This document shows, one piece after another, positions 25,578 to 34,332 of a stretch of DNA of 64,000 nucleotides. The DNA is taken from assembly GCF_028657195.3 (NCBI RefSeq), contig NZ_JANCPR020000030.1, positions 47,917 through 111,916 on the forward strand. The letters are read 5' to 3'. The translations under genes and the position numbers were made by a program. Source of the DNA: Streptomyces iconiensis. GTDB taxonomy: Bacteria > Actinomycetota > Actinomycetes > Streptomycetales > Streptomycetaceae. The stretch's first letter is position 1; each line of letters opens with the position of its first letter. The notes under the pieces were generated by a model. That model was not told the DNA's origin. It ran no database searches and saw nothing but the letters and a program-made list of their open reading frames with translations.

Positions 25578-26954
25578 ATGACCGACCAGCGCACCACTGC
25601 CGCAGAAACCCCCCTCTGGCCAGCCCCCACAGCCGCGGGCGGCCCGGTCGACGCGACCGTCACCGTCCCCGGATCCAAGTCGGTCACCAACCGGGGTCTC
25701 GTCCTGGCTGCGCTCTCCTCCGAGCCCGGCTGGCTGCGGCGCCCGCTGCGCTCCCGCGACACCCTGCTGATGGCGGAGGCCCTGCGCACGATGGGCGTGC
25801 AGATCGAGGAGACGGTCTCCTCCGCCTCCCGCACCGCTGCGGTGGAGGGCGCTCCGGTCTCCGGTGAGGCGTGGCGTGTGATCCCCACCACGCTGCACGG
25901 GCCCGCCACCGTCGACGTGGGCAACGCCGGTACGGTCATGCGCTTCCTGCCCCCGGTCGCGGCCCTCGCCGACGGCGCCATCCGCTTCGACGGCGACCCG
26001 CGCGCCTACGAGCGCCCGCTGCACGGAGTCATCGACGCGCTGCGCACCCTGGGCGCCCGGGTCGAGGACGCGGGGCGCGGGGCGCTGCCCCTGACGGTGC
26101 ACGGGGGCGGCTCGCTGACGGGCGGCACCGTCGAGATCGACGCCTCCTCCTCCAGCCAGTTCGTCAGCGCGCTCCTCCTGTCCGGCGCCCGCTTCAACCA
26201 GGGCGTCGAGGTCCGCCACACGGGCCGCACGCTGCCCTCGACGCCGCACATCCGGATGACCGTCGACATGCTGCGTGCCGCCGGTGCCCAGGTGGACGCG
26301 CCGGAGGACGGCGGCGAGCCCAACGTGTGGCGCGTCACTCCCGGAGCGCTGCTCGGCCGCGACGTGACCGTCGAGCCGGACCTGTCCAACGCGCAGCCTT
26401 TCCTCGCCGCCGCGCTCGTCACCGGCGGCCGTGTCACCGTCCCCGACTGGCCGGCGCGCACCACGCAGCCGGGCGACGCGCTCCGGGACATCTTCTCGGC
26501 CATGGGCGGCTCGTACGAACTCGACGAGCGCGGCCTCACGTTCACCGGCAGCGGCCGGATCAGCGGCATCGACGTCGATCTCAGCGACGTCGGCGAACTG
26601 ACCCCCGGCATCGCGGCCGTCGCGGCGCTCGCTGACAGCGAGTCGGTGCTGCGCGGAGTCGCACACCTGCGCCTGCACGAGACCGACCGGCTGGCAGCGC
26701 TCGTCAAGGAGGTCAACGGCCTGGGCGGCGATGTGACCGAGACCGACGACGGGCTGCGCATCCGGCCGCGCCCCCTGCACGGCGGCGTCTTCCACACGTA
26801 CGACGACCACCGCCTCGCCACCGCCGGCGCACTGCTCGGCCTCGCCGTCGAGGGCGTACAGGTCGAGAACATCGCGACCACGGGCAAGACGCTGCCCGAC
26901 TTCCCCGCCCTGTGGGAGGGCATGCTCGGAACACCCGTCGGAGAGAGAGCCTGA
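25578..26954 (+). CDS. aroA: 3-phosphoshikimate 1-carboxyvinyltransferase (EPSP synthase)
   Basis: 458 residues, family length. TVPGSKSVTNRG (29-40) is the N-terminal phosphoshikimate loop; GNAGTVMRFLPP, RPLHGVIDALRTLGA and HETDRLAALVKE follow in order, with the closing GKTLPDFPALWE. It joins shikimate-3-phosphate and PEP in aromatic amino acid synthesis. ATG 25578 matches family starts; an upstream in-frame ATG at 25509 would add an unlikely extension. rsgA begins 12 bp after its stop, so the two are co-transcribed. Confidence 0.93.
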   Translation: MTDQRTTAAETPLWPAPTAAGGPVDATVTVPGSKSVTNRGLVLAALSSEPGWLRRPLRSRDTLLMAEALRTMGVQIEETVSSASRTAAVEGAPVSGEAWRVIPTTLHGPATVDVGNAGTVMRFLPPVAALADGAIRFDGDPRAYERPLHGVIDALRTLGARVEDAGRGALPLTVHGGGSLTGGTVEIDASSSSQFVSALLLSGARFNQGVEVRHTGRTLPSTPHIRMTVDMLRAAGAQVDAPEDGGEPNVWRVTPGALLGRDVTVEPDLSNAQPFLAAALVTGGRVTVPDWPARTTQPGDALRDIFSAMGGSYELDERGLTFTGSGRISGIDVDLSDVGELTPGIAAVAALADSESVLRGVAHLRLHETDRLAALVKEVNGLGGDVTETDDGLRIRPRPLHGGVFHTYDDHRLATAGALLGLAVEGVQVENIATTGKTLPDFPALWEGMLGTPVGERA

Positions 26955-26966
26955 GGGGCTCCCGCG

Positions 26967-27995
26967 ATGCGCCGCTACGGCAAGCACACCGACGAGGACG
27001 ACATCCGCTTCCGCCCCTCACGCAAGGGCACCCGCCCCCGCACCCACACCCGCCCCAAGCACGAGGACGCCTCCGAGGGCCTGGTCCTCACCGTCGACAG
27101 GGGCCGCCTCACCGTCCTGGTCGAGGACCGGACGATCACCGCGATGAAGGCACGCGAACTGGGCCGCAAGGGCGTGGTGGTCGGTGACAGGGTCGCCGTC
27201 GTCGGCGACCTGACGGGCGAGAAGGACACCCTGGCGCGCATCGTGCGCGTCGGGGAGCGCACCTCGACACTGCGCAGAACCGCTGACGACAACGACCCCT
27301 ACGAGCGGATCATCGTCGCCAACGCCGACCAGCTCGCCATCGTCACGGCCCTCGCCGATCCGGAGCCCCGCTCCCGGCTCATCGACCGCTGTCTGGTCGC
27401 CGCCTTCGACGCGGGGCTCGAACCGCTGCTCGTACTGACGAAGTCCGATCTGGCCTCCGCGGGGCCGCTGTTGCACACCTACGCGCCCCTGGGCCTGCGC
27501 TACGCCGTCACCAGCAGGGACGAGCTGGCGGAAGGCTCGGAGGGCTCGGCGGCCGAAGCCCTGCGGGAGCAGCTGCGGGGCCAGATCACGGTGTTCGTCG
27601 GGCACAGCGGCGTCGGCAAGACCACCCTGGTGAACGCGCTCGTGCCGGAACGGCAGCGCGCCACGGGCATCGTCAACGCCGTCACGGGACGCGGCCGGCA
27701 CACCACGACCTCGGCGCTCGCGCTGCCGCTGCCCCCGTCCACGATCGGCGAGGACGGCTGGGTCATCGACACCCCGGGCGTACGGTCGTTCGGCCTGAAC
27801 CACATCCAACCCTCGCGCGTCATCCAGGCGTTCCCCGACCTCGAAGCCGGCGCCGCCGGGTGCCCACGGGGATGCACCCACAACGAACCCGACTGCGCGC
27901 TCGACCAGTGGGTCGCCGACGGGCACGCGGAACCAGCCCGGCTCCATTCGCTGCGCCGCCTCCTGGCGACGCGCGAAAGACGAGAAGGGGATTGA
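26967..27995 (+). CDS. rsgA: Ribosome small-subunit GTPase RsgA
   Basis: 342 residues in the circularly permuted order: OB-like N-terminal part, TKSD (158-161, G4), then VGHSGVGKTT (211-220, P-loop G1) and VIDTPGVRSFG (G3), ending in a zinc knuckle (CPRGCTHNEPDC). RsgA checks late 30S ribosome assembly and hydrolyses GTP on the ribosome. Directly downstream of aroA. Confidence 0.93.
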   Translation: MRRYGKHTDEDDIRFRPSRKGTRPRTHTRPKHEDASEGLVLTVDRGRLTVLVEDRTITAMKARELGRKGVVVGDRVAVVGDLTGEKDTLARIVRVGERTSTLRRTADDNDPYERIIVANADQLAIVTALADPEPRSRLIDRCLVAAFDAGLEPLLVLTKSDLASAGPLLHTYAPLGLRYAVTSRDELAEGSEGSAAEALREQLRGQITVFVGHSGVGKTTLVNALVPERQRATGIVNAVTGRGRHTTTSALALPLPPSTIGEDGWVIDTPGVRSFGLNHIQPSRVIQAFPDLEAGAAGCPRGCTHNEPDCALDQWVADGHAEPARLHSLRRLLATRERREGD

Positions 27996-28070
27996 TCGCT
28001 TCCATCCGCCTCCCCCTGCATACTGTTTGCTTGCGCTTGACCCCAAAGGGAGTAACGGGAGGAAGAGCAC

Positions 28071-28394
28071 ATGGCATGGCTGCTGGTCGTCGTCGCGGGG
28101 CTGCTGGAGACGGGTTTCGCAGTCTGCCTCAAGCTCTCTCACGGCTTTACCCGGCTGTGGCCGACGGTCGCCTTCTGTGCCTTCGCGCTGGGCAGCTTCG
28201 GCCTGCTGACCCTCGCCCTCAAGCGGCTCGACGTCGGTCCCGCCTACGCCGTGTGGACCGGCATCGGTGCCGCCGGTACGGCCATCTACGGCATGGCCTT
28301 CCTCGGCGACATGGTCTCCACCCTCAAGTTGGTCTCGATCTCGTTCGTCATCATCGGCGTCATCGGTCTCCAGCTCTCCGGCAGCACCCACTGA
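28071..28394 (+). CDS. sugE: SMR-family small efflux protein (SugE/Gdx type)
   Basis: 107 residues with four transmembrane helices, starting MAWLLVVVAGLLETGFAV; Glu13 is the proton/substrate-coupling acidic residue of the family and AVWTGIGAAGTAIYG is the typical helix 3. The pattern fits the SugE/Gdx subgroup, many of which export guanidinium, rather than EmrE. The ribosome site GGGAGGA precedes ATG 28071. I looked for a guanidine riboswitch upstream and did not see one. Confidence 0.9.
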   Translation: MAWLLVVVAGLLETGFAVCLKLSHGFTRLWPTVAFCAFALGSFGLLTLALKRLDVGPAYAVWTGIGAAGTAIYGMAFLGDMVSTLKLVSISFVIIGVIGLQLSGSTH

Positions 28395-28491
28395 CAGCCC
28401 CACCGGCCGCCCGCACCCACGCTCCGGGACGCCCACGCGGACCCCGCCGGACGCCTGCGCGCACGCCGCGCCAACCGCTCTCCCGCAGCGG

Positions 28492-29127
28492 TCATTTGCG
28501 CTCCAGCAGTGCCCTCACCACCTCGTCCACCCTGCCGCACGGCCCGTCGTCCGGGCCTCTTCCCGGTGCGACGACGTACGACAGGGCGACCCGTAACCCG
28601 GTCTCGTAGGCCAGTTCCAGCTTTCCCTGCCCACCGTTGTGCGCCGCGGGCACCGGCTGCGGGCCCCCGAGCGGAAGCGTCCCGGCCTGGTCCAGGCCGG
28701 ACACCGCGCGGTCGCGCAGCACGAGGGCGAGTTCGGCCGGTTCCCCCGGCAGCCCGGCGGTGGGCGCGTGGCGGGCCGGGGGCAGCGGCATGCGGGTCCC
28801 CCAGCAGCCGGTGAGCGCAGCGCGCACGATGGGCTCCTCCCGCGCGCTGCGCAGCACCCAGCCCGCCGCCGCCGCGCAGCAGGCCGCGGGGTCGGCGCCG
28901 GTGCGGCCCGCCTCGGTCACCGCGCGCGCCGCCCCGTCGAGGAAGTCCTCGACCAGCCGGTTCACGAGCGCGGCCCCGAGTCCCTCCTTGCTGCCGAACT
29001 CGTTGTAGAGGGTCTGCCGGGACACCCCGGCCGCCGCCGCGACGTCGACCATCCGCACCCCCGTCCAGGGCTGTGCCCTGACCGCGGCGTGCGCGGCCTC
29101 CAGCAAGGTCTCGCGTGCAGTAGGCAT
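28492..29127 (-). CDS. TetR-family transcriptional regulator
   Basis: 211 residues. N-terminal helix-turn-helix: MPTARETLLEAAHAAV, then VDVAAAAGVSRQTLYNEFGSKEGL, the TetR recognition helix. The C-terminal ligand domain is Ala/Gly/Pro-rich with no recognised ligand. ATG 29127 follows GGGGAGG. It is divergent from hisN and convergent with sugE. A 15-bp dyad (29176-29190) just upstream is a good candidate for its own operator, and the same dyad recurs before the ceramidase-like gene. Confidence 0.88.
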   Translation of the reverse strand: MPTARETLLEAAHAAVRAQPWTGVRMVDVAAAAGVSRQTLYNEFGSKEGLGAALVNRLVEDFLDGAARAVTEAGRTGADPAACCAAAAGWVLRSAREEPIVRAALTGCWGTRMPLPPARHAPTAGLPGEPAELALVLRDRAVSGLDQAGTLPLGGPQPVPAAHNGGQGKLELAYETGLRVALSYVVAPGRGPDDGPCGRVDEVVRALLERK

Positions 29128-29175
29128 CGTTGCCTCCCCAGCCCGAGGCCCGGCGGCCCGGCGTGCGGCACAGAA

Positions 29176-29190
29176 TTGACGCGCCGCCAA
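29176..29190. promoter_or_regulatory. Candidate TetR operator, copy 1
   Basis: TTGACGCGCCGCCAA: two 6-bp half-sites (TTGACG / CGCCAA, one mismatch) around CGC, in the 132-bp gap between tetR and hisN. The same pattern YTGACGCGCCGYCAR occurs at 30741-30755. A further ATTGAC...GTCAAT dyad (29175-29201) overlaps it. Confidence 0.55.
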
Positions 29191-29259
29191 GAGGTGTCAA
29201 TACAGCCCGCACCGCATGGCCCTGTGGCCGGGGGTTTCGCCGCTCGATACTGTTCGCAC

Positions 29260-30054
29260 ATGCCGGACTACCACGATGATCTGCGTCTCGCCCATGTGCT
29301 GGCCGACGCCGCCGACGCCGCGACCATGGAACGGTTCAAGGCTCTCGACCTGAAGGTCGAGACCAAGCCGGACATGACGCCGGTGAGCGACGCCGACAAG
29401 GCGACCGAGGAGTTGATCCGGACTTCGCTGCAACGAACGCGTCCACGGGACGCGGTGCAGGGCGAGGAGTTCGGGACGGAGGGCCACGGCCCCCGGCGCT
29501 GGATCATCGACCCGATCGACGGCACCAAGAACTACGTGCGCGGCGTCCCCGTGTGGGCCACGCTGATCGCCCTGACGGACCTGGGCGAGAACGGCGAGCA
29601 GCCGGTCGTCGGTGTCGTGTCGGCGCCCGCGCTCAGCCGCCGCTGGTGGGCCGCCAAGGGCGTCGGCGCCTACACGGGCCGCAGCCTGACCAAGGCGTCC
29701 CGGATCGGCGTCTCCCAGGTGTCCGAGGTGCGGGACGCCTCGTTCGCGTACTCCTCGCTGCACGGCTGGGAGGAGCGCGGCATGCTGGACGGCTTCCTCG
29801 ACCTCACCCGCGACTGCTGGCGCTCGCGCGGATACGGCGACTTCTGGCCGTACATGCTGGTCGCCGAGGGCGCGGTGGACATGTGCGCCGAGCCGGAGCT
29901 GTCGCTGTGGGACATGGCGGCCAACGCGATCATCGTCGAGGAAGCGGGCGGCGTCTTCACCGGCCTGGACGGCAACCCAGGTCCGCACAGCGGCAACGCG
30001 GTGGCCTCCAACGGGCTGCTGCACGAATCGACGCTGAACTATCTGAACGCGTAG
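29260..30054 (+). CDS. hisN: Histidinol-phosphatase HisN (inositol-monophosphatase fold)
   Basis: 264 residues. Metal-binding motifs of the IMPase superfamily: GEEFG (Glu), WIIDPIDGTKNYVRG (DPxDGT) and LSLWDMAANAIIVEEAGG (WDxAA). S. coelicolor hisN (SCO5208) encodes this type of enzyme for the penultimate step of histidine synthesis, and the surrounding gene order here agrees, which supports HisN over a general inositol phosphatase. ATG 29260. Confidence 0.88.
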   Translation: MPDYHDDLRLAHVLADAADAATMERFKALDLKVETKPDMTPVSDADKATEELIRTSLQRTRPRDAVQGEEFGTEGHGPRRWIIDPIDGTKNYVRGVPVWATLIALTDLGENGEQPVVGVVSAPALSRRWWAAKGVGAYTGRSLTKASRIGVSQVSEVRDASFAYSSLHGWEERGMLDGFLDLTRDCWRSRGYGDFWPYMLVAEGAVDMCAEPELSLWDMAANAIIVEEAGGVFTGLDGNPGPHSGNAVASNGLLHESTLNYLNA

Positions 30055-30164
30055 CGCCCCTTGTTGGGACTCCTGCCGCATGTGAGCATGAGAATCCGAG
30101 CGCTTGTGACCTTGTGAACTCCTTCTCGGAGAGCGGGGGTTCCTCCAAGGAGGTGGCACTTCTC

Positions 30165-30617
30165 ATGCCCGGACACGTCCACGACGCGATGACCACCGTG
30201 GTCCTCACCATCGGCCCCGACCACACTCTCCGCCAAGCCGCCCGCCTCATGTCGGAACGCCGGGTCGGCGCCGCCGTCGTGCTCGACCCGGACACCAGCG
30301 GAATCGGCATACTGACCGAGCGCGACGTCCTCAACTCCCTCGGCGCGAGCCAGGACCCGGACCAGGAGCGGGCCCAGGACCACACCACGACCGATGTGGT
30401 CTTCGCGACGCCCGCGTGGACCCTGGACGCGGCGGCCGAGGCCATGTCGCGGGGCGGCTTCCGGCATCTGATCGTGCTCGACGAACGCGAGCCGGTGGGC
30501 ATCCTCTCCGTCCGCGACATCGTCAGGAACTGGTCGGAGGCCCAGGTCCCCGTGGCCCCGACACCCTCCGACGCCCGCACCGCCCCCTCCCCCGAGGCGA
30601 ACGCGCTCACCGGGTGA
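30165..30617 (+). CDS. Two-CBS-domain protein
   Basis: 150 residues made almost entirely of a CBS pair: first domain VHDAMTTVVLTIGPDHTLRQ ... GIGILTERDVL, second TTDVVFATPAWTLDAAAEAM ... PVGILSVRDIVRNW. Such stand-alone proteins bind adenosine nucleotides and are often induced by hypoxia or stress. ATG 30165 follows AAGGAGGTG. A Pro/Ala-rich tail ends the protein. Partner unknown. Confidence 0.88.
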   Translation: MPGHVHDAMTTVVLTIGPDHTLRQAARLMSERRVGAAVVLDPDTSGIGILTERDVLNSLGASQDPDQERAQDHTTTDVVFATPAWTLDAAAEAMSRGGFRHLIVLDEREPVGILSVRDIVRNWSEAQVPVAPTPSDARTAPSPEANALTG

Positions 30618-30740
30618 GCTCTCCCGCCCGGGGAACGGGGCCCTCTCCGGGGCACGCCCCCCGGGTCAGGAGCGGGGGCCAGGCCGGGGACCAGGACCGG
30701 TGGCGGGGCCCTGCGCCGCGCCGCGAGTCGGAGCAATGTA

Positions 30741-30755
30741 CTGACGCGCCGTCAG
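30741..30755. promoter_or_regulatory. Candidate TetR operator, copy 2
   Basis: CTGACGCGCCGTCAG, a perfect 6-3-6 dyad 21 bp upstream of the ceramidase-like gene. The flanking bases extend the pairing to nine per arm with one mismatch. It shares YTGACGCGCCGYCAR with the dyad before tetR (29176-29190), suggesting one regulator for both. Confidence 0.55.
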
Positions 30756-30776
30756 CACTCGCCTATATCCACAAGA

Positions 30777-32330
30777 GTGCTGAATCCTCTGCGCCACCTC
30801 CCGGGCGCCCAGCCGCTGGCGAGGCGGTCACTGCTGGGCACGGCGGTCTTCGGGGCCGCCGCCTGCCGCACACGTGCGCCTGCGCCGGCGGGCGGCGCAG
30901 GCGGAGACCTCCCCGCGTTCAGCGTCGCCACAGGCAGGGCCGACATCACTCCCCGCCTGGGCAAGGACACGTGGCTGGCCGGTTACGCCACCACCAGTGG
31001 CCCGCGGGTCGCCACCGGTGTCCGGCGGCGTCTGTACGCCCGCTGCACCGTTCTGCGCCACTCCGGTGTGCCGCACCTGATCGTCACCGCCGACGTACTG
31101 GGGATTCCCCCCTCCGTGCACCAGGCGGTCCGCACCGCCGTCCGCCGGCGGTACCGCGTCAGCGACGCGCGCCTCATCCTCACCGCCACCCATACGCACG
31201 GCGGTCCCGTTCTGCCCGAACACCTCGACCCGTACATCTCCTACGGCATTCCGTACGAGTCCGCCGGGGCCCTCCGCTCCTACACCCGCCGCCTCGTCCG
31301 CGACCTCACGGACCTCGTCGGGCGCACCCTCTCCTCCCGCGCCACCCCGTGTTCCCTTGAGTTCCACATGGGCCACGAGGACTTCGCCGTCAACCGCGCG
31401 GGGCTCCCGCACGCGGAGGTCGCGGTCCCGGTCCTGGTGGCGCGGAACACGCACGGCGGCGTGCGCGCCGTGCTGTTCGGCTACGGCTGCCATCCGGTCG
31501 CGGCCGGCGGGGTTGAAGCCCTGGTCGACTCGGACTATCCGGGGGTGGCCGTCGCCCGCGTCGAGGAGGCACTGCCCGGCGCCTTCGCCCACTTCCTCCT
31601 GGGAGCTGCGGGTGACCAGAACCCGGGCACGCGCGACCAGTTCGGCCCCGACCACTGTGAGCGGGTCGGCGCCCGGCTGGCCGGCGCGGTCACCCGTGCC
31701 CTGGCCGGGCCGGGCCGCACCCTCCACGGCCCCCTGGCCGCCGAGTCCCGCCGCGTGGCCCTCCCCCTGGACGTCCCCCGCACCCCGCGGGAGCACTCCG
31801 TCTTCGCCGCGGCCTTCGCCTCCCGGTTGCGCGGTACCGCCACCGCACCCGTCAGGCGCCGCCACGCACATGTGATGCTGCGGCAACTGGCCACCCGCTC
31901 CTACGCCGGCACGGTGCATCTGCCGGTGCACGTATGGAAGCTCGGCGGAACCCCCGGCCTGGCGCTGGCCCTGACGGGCGGAGAGCTGGTCTCCGGTTAC
32001 GCCGGCATCCTGCGGTCCCGGCACGGCGGCCCCGAGAGCCTGTGGATCGGCGGATACGCCAACGAGACCTGCGCGTACATCCCGACCGACGAACTCCTGC
32101 TCCGCACCTCAGGAGGCTCCTACGAGGGCGGCTGGGACAGGGACCATCCGCGCGTGGCAGGCGGCTCCATGGCCCCCTACGGCTGGCTGAGCCATTTCCG
32201 CGGCAAGGCCGACGCGGACGCTGCCGACGGCGTCGAGCAGATCCTCGTCCACGCCCTGGACGAGATGCTCACCACGACGCCCCGCACGGCCGGCGAACCC
32301 GGGACGATGGCCCGCCTCTCCCCCCTGTGA
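30777..32330 (+). CDS. Exported neutral/alkaline ceramidase-family protein
   Basis: 517 residues. The N-terminus (ARRSLLGTAVFGAAACRT) has a twin-arginine-like signal and a possible lipobox Cys. The body matches the N-terminal domain of neutral/alkaline ceramidases: GRADITPRLGKDTWLAGYA, ILTATHTHGGP (zinc His-His), YGCHPVAAGG and LLGAAGDQNPG. Proteins of this group hydrolyse N-acyl amide bonds; the natural substrate in an actinomycete is unknown. GTG 30777 has only a weak ribosome site (AAGAG). A candidate TetR operator lies just upstream. Confidence 0.8.
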   Translation: MLNPLRHLPGAQPLARRSLLGTAVFGAAACRTRAPAPAGGAGGDLPAFSVATGRADITPRLGKDTWLAGYATTSGPRVATGVRRRLYARCTVLRHSGVPHLIVTADVLGIPPSVHQAVRTAVRRRYRVSDARLILTATHTHGGPVLPEHLDPYISYGIPYESAGALRSYTRRLVRDLTDLVGRTLSSRATPCSLEFHMGHEDFAVNRAGLPHAEVAVPVLVARNTHGGVRAVLFGYGCHPVAAGGVEALVDSDYPGVAVARVEEALPGAFAHFLLGAAGDQNPGTRDQFGPDHCERVGARLAGAVTRALAGPGRTLHGPLAAESRRVALPLDVPRTPREHSVFAAAFASRLRGTATAPVRRRHAHVMLRQLATRSYAGTVHLPVHVWKLGGTPGLALALTGGELVSGYAGILRSRHGGPESLWIGGYANETCAYIPTDELLLRTSGGSYEGGWDRDHPRVAGGSMAPYGWLSHFRGKADADAADGVEQILVHALDEMLTTTPRTAGEPGTMARLSPL

Positions 32331-32453
32331 GCCCGCTCCGGTGGAAGGGATGGAGCCGTTCGGGTCGCTCTGCCGTCGCGTCGCCTCGCGATGAAACAAC
32401 GACGTAGCGGTACGAGGTATCTGTAAAAGGACTCATCACACCAGGAGGTCGCC

Positions 32454-32687
32454 ATGCGCATGAGCGCAGTCACCAAGTCCGTCGCAGTCGCCTTCGCCAT
32501 CACCGGCCTGATCGGCGCCGGCGCCGCCACGGCCCAGGCCAGCGGCAAGCCGCACCACAACCACTACAAGCACGTCAACACCGAGATCGAGAAGGAGTAC
32601 ACGAAGATCTTCAAGTCGGACGACGACAAGTTCCTCAACGACAACACCGTCTTCGTCTTCGGTGCTCAGAAGCGCCACGCGTTCTGA
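32454..32687 (+). CDS. Small exported protein of unknown function
   Basis: 77 residues: Sec signal peptide (MRMSAVTKSVAVAFAITGLI, Ala-x-Ala cut near AQA-SG) and a mature part of ~47 residues rich in His, Lys and Asp (GKPHHNHYKHVNTEIEKEYT) with no Cys. Good ribosome site AGGAGGT before ATG 32454. Not a chaplin or SapB-type peptide. The His cluster could bind metal. A strong terminator follows at 32712. Confidence 0.75.
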   Translation: MRMSAVTKSVAVAFAITGLIGAGAATAQASGKPHHNHYKHVNTEIEKEYTKIFKSDDDKFLNDNTVFVFGAQKRHAF

Positions 32688-32711
32688 GCGACCCGCTTGG
32701 CAACGCTGGAG

Positions 32712-32745
32712 GGCCCCCGTCGACCACGCCGGTCGAGCGGGGGCC
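32712..32745 (+). terminator. Stem-loop terminator of the small exported protein gene
   Basis: Arms GGCCCCCGTCGACC (32712-32725) and GGTCGAGCGGGGGCC (32731-32745), a 14-bp pairing with one bulge and a 5-nt loop. Confidence 0.82.
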
Positions 32746-32868
32746 TTCCCGCGCGTGTGCCCGCACCCGGGCCGCACGGACAGCGCTCCGCGGTCACGGG
32801 TCGGGGCGTCCCCCGAAGATGACGCCGGGGAGCCGGCCCCATCCGCCGGCCTCCCGCGTCTGCCCCTT

Positions 32869-32891
32869 ACGCACCGGAGGGACCGGAGCCC
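32869..32891. repeat. Left copy of a 23-bp direct repeat (putative attL)
   Basis: 23 bases starting ACGCACCGGAGGGACC are identical to 43664-43686. The distance is 10.8 kb and a tyrosine recombinase gene starts ~95 bp inside the right copy, the arrangement of an integrated element. Flanking bases differ at both ends, so the repeat is exactly 23 bp. Confidence 0.85.
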
Positions 32892-33346
32892 AAAACTGTT
32901 ACCGTCCTGACCTGCAAGGACACGGCAGAACTCGGACATAGACCCCCGTTCCCCCCTCCCTCGACCCCACTCGATCCCTCTCGATCCGGGTGGCGTGTTG
33001 ACGCGTCAACACGCCACCCGAACCAGTCACACCCCGTCTTCCACGCCTGATGCCAGTCCTGCCGCCAGTGGAACTTCACGGGCCCTGGAACACCTCACCA
33101 AGCAAACCCTCGGCTTCGCGAACGAATTCGCATCCCTCACCGTTGGCGCTGATGGCGGCGAGGCGCCGATGGGGCCGTGGGGCAAGAAGGTGTTGCCGGC
33201 CTTGACGCGTTCGCTGTTGTCGGTCAAAGCACTCCTGGGCCTCATCCACTCCGCGCCACCCTGCTACCTCAACTCCGGCACGGCACATGGGCCCTGACTG
33301 GTGGCCTCCTGCCCCACTGCGCCGCCCTACGAGCAGCGTACGAGCA
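32892..33346. other. Left end of the putative element, no gene recognised
   Basis: Contains three 10-bp units of the form TCGAYCCYNC (32961-32990) leading into a 34-bp perfect palindrome (32987-33020). A short frame at 33027-33245 (minus) and others on the plus strand have no recognisable domain or ribosome site. Confidence 0.6.
32987..33020. repeat. 34-bp perfect palindrome
   Basis: Each arm is 17 bp (CGGGTGGCGTGTTGACG and its exact complement) with no loop, centred at 33003/33004. It lies ~95 bp inside the putative left attachment site. The central TTGACGCGTCAA has the half-site form of many TetR/GntR-type operators. It may be an operator, a recombinase arm site or a transfer/replication site. 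Confidence 0.9.
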
Positions 33347-33799
33347 CTAATCAGCCCACAGGGACCCGCTATGCACCTCGCACTGGGACTCCGGCAGGGC
33401 CGGCGAACTCCTGGCCGGGGATGCGTCTCCGCACGCCACCTCCTCGACAGCGGCGCCTCCTTGCACTGGCAAGAAGTCGGCGCGGGCGAGATACAGGAGA
33501 GACGCAGGGCCAAGAACATCGAGGACGGGCAGCACCTCACGCAGCCGATCTTCGTCGAGGAGCCCTTCACCGGACAGCTTGCTTGAAGCGCCGACCATCA
33601 GCCGGGCGACCTGCGCACTCGGCACGGTGACGATGCCGGCGCCATCGATCACCACGATCCCCGTCCACGACTGCGGACACAACCGCGAGCCAGGAGAGAC
33701 CACGACGTCCGCACTCTCCGAGGAGGCGAACTCCACTGGCTCCATCGCCAGCTCCACCCATAGCTCCCGGGCCCGGTCACACAAGAGATCGCTCGTCAT
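33347..33799 (-). pseudogene. Truncated GNAT-family acetyltransferase remnant
   Basis: From ATG 33799 the translation (MTSDLLCDRARELWVELAM, VVSPGSRLCPQSWTGIVVI, LLDEDRLREVLPVLDVLGPA) matches the N-terminal part of a Streptomyces GNAT-type family as I remember it. After ~125 residues (VEEVACGDASPAR) homology stops, and the acetyl-CoA-binding half is absent; the frame ends at 33347. Read as a gene fragment inside a decayed element. Confidence 0.6.
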
Positions 33800-34003
33800 G
33801 CCCGTATCGTGCCGGGCCTCACGCCTCGGAGCGATTGATTTACAACGAGGCCAGTACCCTCGGCCTGCGACGCCTCGCGCACCACCCTTCCGCTCACACA
33901 GGTGGACCGCACGAACGAGCGGAAACAATGCCCCAACCCACGTCGCGAACAAGTAGTCTATGAATCGTCGCAGTTCAGAGCCGGTATCCGAGCTCCTGCG
34001 GTC

Positions 34004-34159
34004 GGTAAAGTCGACGAGATCCACCGGCTCAACCCCCGCACCACCACCGGCGCCCAGAGCGCCGACCTGATCAAAGACCTCACCGAACTCATCGGCGCGA
34101 CGTTCGTGTACGCGGGCATCGACGTCACCTCCACCCCACTGTTCTCCGGAGTGCGTGGG
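34004..34159 (+). pseudogene. Fragment of a TniB-like transposition ATPase
   Basis: Only ~52 codons remain: VDEIHRLNPRTTTGAQSADL and FVYAGIDVTSTPLFSGVRG, the Walker B region and following strand of TniB/IstB-like AAA ATPases used by DDE transposons. No Walker A and no neighbouring transposase gene are seen, so this is a relic. It lies between the GNAT remnant and the decayed halogenase locus. Confidence 0.65.
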
Positions 34160-34332
34160 GGTCTGTCCGTCGTCGAGGGAGAACGCCTGCTCCCCAGTTC
34201 AAGAGCCGGTTCGGCGACCGCCTCCCCCTCCAACCAACCTCACCCAACGTAACCACCGCAGGAACCCCAACCAACCGGAGCACATCACGCATCACACACA
34301 GAGCAGTTGACATCCTCGGCGGACCACGGCCA

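Noticed and set aside
27996..28070. Possible guanidine riboswitch before sugE
   Set aside because: I could not find the conserved hairpin loops of guanidine-I, -II or -III classes in this 75-bp gap.
33027..33245. 72-codon frame inside the left end of the element
   Set aside because: No ribosome site or domain; composition does not look like a Streptomyces protein.
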